Assembly (NCBI GenBank): GCA_025450255.1
Contig: JANWHV010000172.1
Location: 1-6,305 of the forward strand
Source of the DNA: Chloroflexota bacterium
GTDB taxonomy: Bacteria > Chloroflexota > UBA5177 > JANWHV01
Direction: 5' to 3'
DNA: 6,305 nucleotides
Positions within the stretch are counted from its first letter, which is position 1; each line of letters opens with the position of its first letter. The notes beneath the pieces were generated by a model. That model was given only the letters and a program-made list of their open reading frames with translations, made no database searches and was not told the DNA's origin. Of the stretch, positions 1 through 5,531 are shown piece by piece. The position numbers and the translations under genes were made by a program.

Positions 1-438
1 ATTCTGCGCACCTGTCACTCCGGATCGGTTACGGTCGTGCCGCCAGGCCGCGGCGAAATCGAGGTACATGTGGGGCAGTTCAAGACTCGGTTCATGGTAA
101 AGGATGTCCGGCTGGCGGCGCGCGCCGCGGACGTGGTCGTCGACAACGGACATTCGACAAGCGCGCGGCCGCGGCGGGACGATTCGCCCGCGCCCAGCAC
201 GGAATTCGATATGCGCGGCTGGCGCGTCGATGAAGTTATCCACGAGCTCGAACGGTATATCAACGACGCCTACATGTCGAACTTGCCGTATGTGCGCATC
301 ATTCACGGCAAGGGTACTGGCGCGTTGCGTCAAGTCGTGCGCGAGGAACTGGCGACCAACCCGCTCGTAAGCACGTTCAGGCCGGCCGAGTCCCGCGAAG
401 GCGGCGAAGGCGTGACCGTGGCGCAGCTTGCGGTGTAG
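1..438 (+). CDS. mutS2: MutS2 C-terminus (KOW-like and Smr domains), 5' partial
   Basis: The reading frame is open from the first base and ends at TAG 436-438, so only the last 145 codons are present. The first ~35 codons (VPPGRGEIEVHVGQFKTRF) match the KOW/SH3-like beta segment that precedes the Smr domain in MutS2. A variable, charged linker follows. The Smr domain begins at FDMRG (nt 205-219, the family's LDLRG motif), continues through a helix and the IIHGKGTGALR motif (HGKGTG at nt 304-321), and ends in EGGEGVTVAQL, the characteristic MutS2 tail. Smr domains are nicking nucleases. MutS2 is known to suppress homologous recombination in some bacteria and to split collided ribosomes in Bacillus. 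The ATPase and clamp domains lie upstream of the window. Smr domains also occur alone, but this upstream segment and tail fit MutS2 specifically. The gene converges on the - strand genes with a 9 bp gap. It shows no sign of decay. Confidence 0.93.
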   Translation: MLRTCHSGSVTVVPPGRGEIEVHVGQFKTRFMVKDVRLAARAADVVVDNGHSTSARPRRDDSPAPSTEFDMRGWRVDEVIHELERYINDAYMSNLPYVRIIHGKGTGALRQVVREELATNPLVSTFRPAESREGGEGVTVAQLAV

Positions 439-447
439 TTGCGCCTA

Positions 448-648
448 TTATTGCAGCAACAGCTCGAAGTTTGGCTCTTCGCGCTCGCCGGCGATGCGCT
501 TCACCACGTTTCCGACCAGGACCGATACGTCGTCACCGAAAATAGCGGCAAGGGTAGAGCCAAGCGCGAGCCCCGAGACAATGCCGACCGCCATGCCGAG
601 GAAAAACGGCTTTCGGCGTGACACGCCTTTCGCGCTCACGTGCCGCAT
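448..648 (-). CDS. Small single-span membrane protein, YtxH-like, function unknown
   Basis: This is a 66-codon frame. It has a basic N-terminus (KGVSRRK), one hydrophobic Gly/Ala-rich segment at about residues 15-37 (FFLGMAVGIVSGLALGSTLA), and then an amphipathic, charged C-terminal part (VVKRIAGEREEPNFELLLQ). The basic N-terminus before the span suggests the N-end stays inside and the rest lies outside or along the membrane. The Gly-rich span resembles short YtxH-type proteins, but I do not recognise a specific family. It starts 16 bp after the rsfS stop, on the same strand, and probably shares its transcript. I see no Shine-Dalgarno before ATG 648; GTG 636 is an alternative start. The frame is open back to a stop at 676-678 with no better start. 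Codon third positions are G/C rich like the neighbours. It fills the space between rsfS and mutS2, which supports it being a real gene. A chance ORF is the alternative. Confidence 0.62.
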   Translation of the reverse strand: MRHVSAKGVSRRKPFFLGMAVGIVSGLALGSTLAAIFGDDVSVLVGNVVKRIAGEREEPNFELLLQ

Positions 649-664
649 CCAGTTATGCGCGGGG

Positions 665-1057
665 TCATTGGACGCTCACCACGATTTGAGCTTGTTCCCA
701 TAGTTGGTCGAGACGGTAGAATGCGCGTTGATCGGTGCTCATGACGTGCATTATTACATCGCCATAGTCCAGCAGCACCCAACCGTCCGCCGGACTGCCT
801 TCTCGTTTGTATGGAGGCACGTCCACGGCATCAAGTACTTCCTCAACTCCTTCGGCGATAGCGCGTATTTGGCGCTCAACTGATCCAGAGCAAATTACGA
901 AGTAGTCCGCAAGGCTTGAGATGGCGCGGACATCCAGCAGCACAATATCCTGGGCCTTTTTATCCGTCGCCGCGTCCACCATTCGCCTGGCTGTGTCCAG
1001 GGCCGTGATCGCGGATTCAGTGGCGCGCCTTGCGCGCAGTTCGTCATTCGTCATCAT
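665..1057 (-). CDS. rsfS: Ribosomal silencing factor RsfS
   Basis: RsfS (RsfA, DUF143 family, the bacterial counterpart of plant Iojap) binds protein L14 (uL14) on the large ribosomal subunit. It blocks joining of the 30S and 50S subunits when nutrients are short. The 130-residue protein has the usual family length. Its diagnostic motifs are an N-terminal helix (ALDTARRMVDAATDKKAQDI), then VLLDVRAISSLADYFVICSG, SVERQIRAIAEGVEE, and GWVLLDYGDVIMHVM near residues 93-107. It ends in FYRLDQLWEQA. The ADYFVI, LLDYGDV and YRLDQLW cores are intact. Two ATG codons stand in tandem at 1057 and 1054. Neither has a Shine-Dalgarno, but a promoter -10 lies just seven bases upstream, so a leaderless mRNA is likely and favours 1057. 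In many bacteria rsfS follows nadD; here it stands after an SDR gene and is followed by a small membrane protein gene. Confidence 0.96.
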   Translation of the reverse strand: MMTNDELRARRATESAITALDTARRMVDAATDKKAQDIVLLDVRAISSLADYFVICSGSVERQIRAIAEGVEEVLDAVDVPPYKREGSPADGWVLLDYGDVIMHVMSTDQRAFYRLDQLWEQAQIVVSVQ

Positions 1058-1064
1058 CGCGGTG

Positions 1065-1073
1065 ATTGTACCA
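1065..1073 (-). promoter_or_regulatory. Extended -10 promoter for rsfS, probably giving leaderless mRNA
   Basis: Read on the - strand this is TGGTACAAT, that is TGn followed by TACAAT (one mismatch to TATAAT). The base after the hexamer is 1064, and counting to +1 puts transcription start at 1058 or 1057, the A of the first rsfS ATG. There is no recognisable -35 at 16-18 bp upstream (T-rich only), which an extended -10 can tolerate. The hexamer sits between arms CGGTG (1076-1072) and CACCG (1064-1060), a perfect 5 bp inverted repeat that could be an operator or chance. The 74 bp gap on both sides of the site has no other gene. Confidence 0.5.
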
Positions 1074-1108
1074 CCGACCGGTGTTCCCGAAAAATAGACT
1101 TAACCATG

Positions 1109-1129
1109 AAAAGCCGGCCGCGCGGGCCG
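1109..1129 (-). terminator. Candidate intrinsic terminator after the SDR gene
   Basis: On the - strand, three bases after the SDR stop codon, CGGCC (1129-1125), a five-base loop CGCGC and GGCCG (1119-1115) form a 5 bp all-GC hairpin. It is followed by GC and then TTTT (1112-1109). The stem is short and the U-run is only four bases, so it would be a weak terminator. Its place directly between an operon end and a new promoter supports the reading. GC-rich sequence makes such stems common by chance. Confidence 0.4.
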
Positions 1130-1131
1130 CG

Positions 1132-1851
1132 TCACGCCTGGCCGTAGACGGGGACGGCGGCGCCATTGACGAGCCTGCTCTGTTCGGAAGCGAGAAAGCG
1201 AATGACGTCGGCGACTTGCTCCGGCTTTGGCCATCTGTCGTGCTTTGCCCCAGGCATCGACGCGCGGTTCGCGGGTGTGTCGATGATGCTTGGCACCACG
1301 GCATTGGCCGTGATGTTGCTGGTGTGATTCTCTTCGGCGATGCTCGAAACCAGGGACAGCAGGGCCGCCTTCGCGGCGGTGTAGCCCGACACGCCGGGAC
1401 TTATACGGACGGCGGACCGCGAAGAGACGGCGATGATGCGTCCGTAGTTCCTGGCTATCATCGGAGGCAGCACGGCGCGGAAACAAATGAATGCGGACGT
1501 CAAATTGAGATCGATCATGCGGCGCCAGTCTTCGATAGTCGTCTCCTGGACGTTTTTGCCACCCAGGTATCCTCCAACCAGGTGCGCCAGGATGTCGATC
1601 TGCCCGCGTTCGTCCAATACGCGCCGGACGAGAGCGTCGACTGCGTTCACATCAGTTACATCGACCGGTGCGGCCGTGTAACTGAAGCCACGCCCGGCAT
1701 ATTCGGCGTCTAGCGTGGCCGGTGAGGTCCGAGCGCCATGGGTAATCACGCAGTGCGCGCCATCCTCCAGAAGGGCATGTATCACCGCAGGTCCCAAGCC
1801 GCCCGTGCCGCCTGTAACGATTGCCGTTTGGCCCTGCAATTTCCCCGCCAT
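1132..1851 (-). CDS. Short-chain dehydrogenase/reductase (SDR), FabG-like, substrate unknown
   Basis: This is a classical SDR of 239 residues, an NAD(P)-dependent oxidoreductase with a Rossmann fold. The glycine motif TGGTGGLG is at residues 13-20. A DVTD acidic turn that usually contacts adenine follows at about 64-67. The catalytic tetrad is visible: Asn116 (LNLTSAF), Ser144 (AVSSRS), Tyr157 and Lys161 (YTAAK). The usual NNAG structural motif is replaced by HLVG (90-93). The C-terminus (RFLASEQSRLVNGAAVPVYGQA) is the common SDR tetramer end. I prefer ATG 1851 because GGAGGTGA at 1863-1856 lies just upstream. ATG 1869, six codons earlier and overlapping the pheT stop as ATGA, has no comparable site. 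It follows pheT directly and is likely co-transcribed with it, but nothing here links it to aminoacylation. The substrate cannot be named. It could be a 3-oxoacyl-ACP reductase, a sugar or an alcohol dehydrogenase. Confidence 0.9.
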   Translation of the reverse strand: MAGKLQGQTAIVTGGTGGLGPAVIHALLEDGAHCVITHGARTSPATLDAEYAGRGFSYTAAPVDVTDVNAVDALVRRVLDERGQIDILAHLVGGYLGGKNVQETTIEDWRRMIDLNLTSAFICFRAVLPPMIARNYGRIIAVSSRSAVRISPGVSGYTAAKAALLSLVSSIAEENHTSNITANAVVPSIIDTPANRASMPGAKHDRWPKPEQVADVIRFLASEQSRLVNGAAVPVYGQA

Positions 1852-1855
1852 GCCT

Positions 1856-1863
1856 TCACCTCC
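1856..1863 (-). promoter_or_regulatory. Strong Shine-Dalgarno deciding the SDR start
   Basis: The - strand reads GGAGGTGA, an eight-base match to the anti-Shine-Dalgarno end of 16S rRNA. Four bases separate it from ATG 1851 (seven from the GGAGG core). It lies inside the six extra codons that would be read from ATG 1869, so 1851 is the better start. Confidence 0.8.
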
Positions 1864-1865
1864 GC

Positions 1866-4349
1866 TCATAGCCTGAATTCCGCGCCGGCGCGATGCTCCA
1901 GCGTCTTGCGGATCCGCCCCATCAGCTTCTCCACCTCTGCCTCGTTTAGCGTACGATCTTCCGCCTGGAAGGTGAGAGCATACGCGAGGCTTTTCTTACC
2001 CTCGGGGAGCGGCTCGCCTTGATAGACGTCGAACAACGTAGCGCCCGTCAGGAGACCCTTCGCCGCGCCGCGGATCTCGGCCAGCACACGTTCCGCGGGC
2101 CGCGCATCATCCACGATGATCGCCAGATCGCGTTTCGCGAGCGGCTGCCGCGGATAGTCCGCAAACTGTCTTTCCGTGACACTGCTTGCCGCGAGCGCGT
2201 CAAAGTCGAATTCAGCGACGTAGGCACGATGGACGCCGAGATCCCAGCGCTCGGCGATGCGTGGATCTAGCTCGCCGAGGAAGCCAATCGATACGCCATC
2301 TATCTCAAGCGCGGCACTCCGGCCTGGGTGCAGAATGTCATGACGCGCCTGGACTATTTTCGCGTGCCTGATGCCAAGCAGTTCGACGAGTAGCTCAACG
2401 CAGCCTTTGAGATCGAAGAAATCCACCGGAACCTCGTCACGGGACCATGACCGCTCATAGCGGTCCCCCGCCTGCGCGAGCGCGAGGCTTCGACGCTCAA
2501 CCGGCAGCTTGCCGGGCCGCGCGAAGGCGCATGTATCCAGCTCGAAAAACGCGGCGCGGCTCTCTCCCGCGCGCAAATTGTCGCGCAACGCATCGAGTAA
2601 CCCAGGGAGCAGGGTTGGGCGAAGGATCTCGCGTTCGGGCGTAAGCGGATTCACCACACGGACCGGTTCGAATGAGCTTCCAGCGCCGGCGATCACGTCC
2701 GAATGCGGGGCGACACGCGACAACCACATAGCGTCCGATCCGTCGGGCCGTAGCATCTCGACGCCGCGAAGACTGGTCAGGCCGGGACTGCTGCCCTCAT
2801 TGAGCCCGCTCGCCAGCAGAATCCGCCGCGCCGTGGCGTAATGATGCTGGCCAGGCGAAACAGGCCGAGGCGGGACGCTGCCTCGCAGGAGCGTGTCGGG
2901 GATCTCGTCGAATCCGATCACGCGCGCCACCTCTTCGACCAGGTCGGCGCTTTCTTCGACATCCTCTCGCCACCAGGGAACCTGAACGTCGACGACGTCG
3001 GCTGCAACGGCGCCGAACGTGAAACCGAGCGCGGTCAGGCTGCTAAGGATTCGATCGGTATTCCAGTCGACGCCCAGCAACCTCCTGACTTCGGTCACGG
3101 AAAACGTAATGACTCGCCGCTCTGGGTTTGGCGCGCCCGTCCAGAATACATCCGACGCCACGTTTCCGCCCGCCAGGTCGGCAATCAGGGCGGCCGCCCG
3201 GCTTGCGGCCTTCCCCGCGAGCTGCACCGGCAGGCCTTTTTCGAAGCGGCTGGACGCCTCGGATCGCAGGCCGAGCGCGACACTCGTGCGCCGTACATTC
3301 CTTCCGTTGAATGTGGCCGCCTCCAACAAAATACGCCGCGTGCCGGCGCTTACCTCGGTGTCCAGCCCTCCCATCACGCCCGCGATCCCGATGGCCCGCT
3401 CGTCGTCGGCAATCACAAGAGTATCGGGCGATAGGGTGCGCTCTACACCGTCGAGGGTGATAATCCGCTCGCCGGGCAGAGCGCGGCGCACGCGCAAACT
3501 GTGCCCACGGAGGGTGTCGAGATCGTAGGCGTGAAGCGGCTGACCTAGCTCAAGCATGACGTAATTGGTAGCGTCGACAATATTGTTTATCGAGCGTAGG
3601 CCGGCGGCTTGCAATCGATCGACGACCCACGCCGGTGACTCACCAACACGCACGTTAGTTATCACGCATGCCGAGATTCGGCGGCACAAATCAGGATCGC
3701 GTATCTCAAGCTCCACATCCGGAAACGATGACGGTGGGGGCGGGAGGTCCGGCAGGGGCAGCGGTGCGAGAGCGGCGCCTTCAACCGCGGATACCTCGCG
3801 GGCGATGCCGTAGATTGAAAGGCAGTCGGGGCGGTTCGGTGTGATTTCCAGGTCGAGCACCCATTCGCCGATGAATGCGGAGAGCGGAGCGCCGGGCTTG
3901 ACACCAGTTAAATCAGCGATCGAAAGCAGCGCTTGGTCGAGAATCAGAATGCCCTCGTGGTCGTCGCTCAGTCCCAGTTCCTTGCCGGAACAGACCATGC
4001 CTTCGGAGCGGATGCCGCGAAGCACCCTGCCTTCGAGCGGCTTTTCCTCCCCTGGCAAAAATTTCCCGATACCAATGAACGGCACGAGCGCGCCGATAAA
4101 CAGGTTTTGCGCGCCTGTCACCACTACCTGCGATCGATCGCCGAGATCTACGGTCGCAAGCCAAAGGCTATCCGCGTTCGGATGTCTTTCCAGACTCGTC
4201 ACGCGCGCCACAAGGATCTCGTCATACACGCTGCCGCTATTCGTGACGCGTTCCACCAGCGTGCCGCTCATGGTCAAGCGATCGGCAAGCTCCTTCGGCG
4301 GCAGATCCGCCTTCACAAAGTCTTCAAGCCAACGTAGAGGTACTTTCAT
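1866..4349 (-). CDS. pheT: Phenylalanyl-tRNA synthetase beta subunit
   Basis: This is the beta chain of PheRS, which charges tRNA(Phe) in the cytoplasm as an (alpha-beta)2 enzyme. It is 827 residues, near the family norm of about 800. The domains run in the usual order. The N-terminal MKVPLRWLEDFV and an EMAP-type tRNA-binding OB fold span about 40-150 (LERHPNADSLWLATVDLG, VVTGAQNL, RGIRSEGMVCS). The B3/B4 region follows at about 210-390, with the editing site expected there (NIVDATNYVMLELGQPLHAYD, GIAGVMGG, EASSRFEKG). Next is B5 at about 410-485 (VPWWREDVEESADLVEEVARV), then the catalytically inactive class II-like B6/B7 core (VVNPLTPEREILRPTLLPGLL). The FDX-ACB anticodon-binding domain spans about 733-827 (FADYPRQPLAKRDLAIIVDD to the end). 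The start fits the family N-terminus and an in-frame TGA lies two codons upstream, yet no Shine-Dalgarno is visible. It lies 141 bp after pheS. Confidence 0.98.
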   Translation of the reverse strand: MKVPLRWLEDFVKADLPPKELADRLTMSGTLVERVTNSGSVYDEILVARVTSLERHPNADSLWLATVDLGDRSQVVVTGAQNLFIGALVPFIGIGKFLPGEEKPLEGRVLRGIRSEGMVCSGKELGLSDDHEGILILDQALLSIADLTGVKPGAPLSAFIGEWVLDLEITPNRPDCLSIYGIAREVSAVEGAALAPLPLPDLPPPPSSFPDVELEIRDPDLCRRISACVITNVRVGESPAWVVDRLQAAGLRSINNIVDATNYVMLELGQPLHAYDLDTLRGHSLRVRRALPGERIITLDGVERTLSPDTLVIADDERAIGIAGVMGGLDTEVSAGTRRILLEAATFNGRNVRRTSVALGLRSEASSRFEKGLPVQLAGKAASRAAALIADLAGGNVASDVFWTGAPNPERRVITFSVTEVRRLLGVDWNTDRILSSLTALGFTFGAVAADVVDVQVPWWREDVEESADLVEEVARVIGFDEIPDTLLRGSVPPRPVSPGQHHYATARRILLASGLNEGSSPGLTSLRGVEMLRPDGSDAMWLSRVAPHSDVIAGAGSSFEPVRVVNPLTPEREILRPTLLPGLLDALRDNLRAGESRAAFFELDTCAFARPGKLPVERRSLALAQAGDRYERSWSRDEVPVDFFDLKGCVELLVELLGIRHAKIVQARHDILHPGRSAALEIDGVSIGFLGELDPRIAERWDLGVHRAYVAEFDFDALAASSVTERQFADYPRQPLAKRDLAIIVDDARPAERVLAEIRGAAKGLLTGATLFDVYQGEPLPEGKKSLAYALTFQAEDRTLNEAEVEKLMGRIRKTLEHRAGAEFRL

Positions 4350-4490
4350 GCTTCAGCGCGGCTGCCGCTCATTCCTTCCGCTTTCTTTGGCGTCTTTCTC
4401 CACGCTCTGGTCACCCATATGTTGCGCCGCTCACCACCGCACCGTGCGCGTGGGCGCTGAGCATCGCGATCCATGAAGGGGCGACGCCAT
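4350..4490 (-). other. pheS-pheT spacer with hairpin and short frames
   Basis: This is the 141 bp between the pheS stop and the pheT start. No recognisable protein, tRNA or riboswitch is visible. On the - strand, positions 4453-4434 form a hairpin: CCAC, bulged G, CGCA, loop CGG, TGCG, GTGG (eight pairs), with no following U-run. Further on, the - strand becomes purine rich (about 4400-4373), ending in GGAAGGA directly against an ATG at 4372. One frame is open from inside pheS (4549) or from ATG 4474 (42 codons) or ATG 4372 (8 codons). It ends at TGA 4348-4346, overlapping the pheT ATG as ATGA. None of these starts has a well-spaced Shine-Dalgarno, and the encoded sequence is Arg-rich and unlike known proteins. 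The frame might be a translated coupling ORF or merely spacer. Confidence 0.35.
4434..4453 (-). repeat. Inverted repeat / RNA hairpin in the pheS-pheT spacer
   Basis: On the - strand CCAC and CGCA pair with TGCG and GTGG across a three-base loop, CGG, with one unpaired G between the two stem halves. All eight pairs are Watson-Crick. There is no poly-U tail, so it is not a standard terminator. It could protect the pheS end of the mRNA or modulate passage into pheT. GC-rich DNA produces such stems by chance at an appreciable rate. Confidence 0.4.
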
Positions 4491-5531
4491 TCAGGCAAAC
4501 TGCCGCAGGAAACGCATGTCGTTCGCATTGAGCAATCTGATGTCGTCAATGCCGTAGCGCATCATGGTAATTCGTTCAGGGCCCATGCCAAAGGCGAACC
4601 CGCTGTAGATTTGCGGGTCATAGTCCATGTTCCGCAGGACCCGCGGATGCACCATCCCGGCGCCACTGATTTCGAGCCAGCCCTCATACTTGCAGGTACG
4701 GCAGCCCTTGCCCCCGCACACCAGGCAAGAAAAATCGAATTCAGCGCTAGGTTCGGTGAATTGGAAGTGATGAGGCCGAAAGCGCACTTTGGCGCCGAGA
4801 ATTTGCCTGGCAAACTCGGCAAGCACGCCCTTAAGATCGCTGAAGGTCACGTCTCGGTCGACTGCCAGCCCCTCGCATTGCCAGAAGTAACTCAGATGCG
4901 AGGCATCTTCTTGATCGCGCCTGAAGCATCGCCCAGGCGCGATAATGCGCACGGGCGGACGCTGCGCGAGCATTACTCTCGCCTGCACAGGTGACGTGTG
5001 GGTGCGAAGCACTATGCCGCCGGGGATATCGACATAAAACGTGTCCATCGTATCGCGCGCGGGGTGGTCCACTGGAATATTGAGCAACTCGAAGTTATAT
5101 TCTTCCGATTCGACTTCAGGCCCCTCGGCAATCGAGAACCCCATCGAGCCGAAGATCCGAATTATATCCTGCAGGGTTTCACGGACGGGATGCGGGAAGC
5201 CAAGCGGTGGGCGACGCCCAGGAAGCGTGGTGTCTATGTTCTCGCTCGCTAGCTCAGTGTCACGCGCCGCTGCTCGCAGGCCGCCAAGGCGCAAGTCGAA
5301 GGCGCGTTCAAGGGTTCGCTTCGTCGCATTGGCGGCCACGCCCGCGCTGGGCCGATCCTCTTTTGGTAGCGCTCCCAGTGCTTTTAGCGCGGTCGTAAGC
5401 CGTCCCTTGGTGCCGAGGAAACTAATCCGCCATTCTTCCAGAGCCTTAAGATCCGTTGCACCCGCCAAATCGCGCTCGGCCTCACCTTGCAGATGCGACA
5501 AGACAGCATTGAAAGCATTTTGTTCGCTCAT
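4491..5531 (-). CDS. pheS: Phenylalanyl-tRNA synthetase alpha subunit
   Basis: This is the catalytic chain of PheRS, a class II synthetase that activates phenylalanine with ATP and attaches it to tRNA(Phe). At 346 residues it has normal bacterial length. An N-terminal coiled-coil arm covers about 1-95, with RISFLGTKGRLT typical. The catalytic core follows: motif 1 region MGFSIAEGPEVESEEYNFELLN (about 130-151), RTHTSPVQAR (176-185), motif 2 GRCFRRDQEDASH with FWQCEG (200-221), and motif 3 GFAFGMGPERITMMRYGI (311-328). Ala313 in GFAFG corresponds to the E. coli Ala294 position that sets Phe pocket size. A four-cysteine knuckle (Cys269, 272, 277, 280) sits between FDFS and GWLEISGAGMVHP and may bind zinc. 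The start ATG overlaps the upstream DUF62 gene stop as ATGA. A GGAGG at 5546-5542 lies ten bases before it. Confidence 0.98.
   Translation of the reverse strand: MSEQNAFNAVLSHLQGEAERDLAGATDLKALEEWRISFLGTKGRLTTALKALGALPKEDRPSAGVAANATKRTLERAFDLRLGGLRAAARDTELASENIDTTLPGRRPPLGFPHPVRETLQDIIRIFGSMGFSIAEGPEVESEEYNFELLNIPVDHPARDTMDTFYVDIPGGIVLRTHTSPVQARVMLAQRPPVRIIAPGRCFRRDQEDASHLSYFWQCEGLAVDRDVTFSDLKGVLAEFARQILGAKVRFRPHHFQFTEPSAEFDFSCLVCGGKGCRTCKYEGWLEISGAGMVHPRVLRNMDYDPQIYSGFAFGMGPERITMMRYGIDDIRLLNANDMRFLRQFA

Noticed and set aside
438..460. GTTGC...GCAAC palindrome considered as a bidirectional terminator between mutS2 and the small gene
   Set aside because: The stem is only five pairs with a 13-base loop and neither side has a run of T, so it is not supportable as a terminator.
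1066..1713. 215-codon open frame on the + strand opposite the SDR gene
   Set aside because: It lies entirely antisense to a clear SDR with intact motifs, and its translation is Arg/Gly/Asp rich with no recognisable domain. Long antisense frames are common in GC-rich genes.
3841..4476. 211-codon + strand frame, and other long + strand frames at 2841-3434 and 3019-3528, opposite pheT
   Set aside because: These are antisense shadows of pheT. Their composition is low in family-like motifs and rich in Arg/Ser/Pro, as expected from complement codons.
4350..4490. Phenylalanine attenuator, T-box or riboswitch in the pheS-pheT spacer
   Set aside because: There is no run of Phe codons, no T-box signature, no U-tract after the hairpin, and the position inside the operon is wrong for a T-box leader.
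4473..4994. 173-codon + strand frame opposite pheS
   Set aside because: It is antisense to conserved catalytic motifs of pheS, and no domain is recognisable in it.
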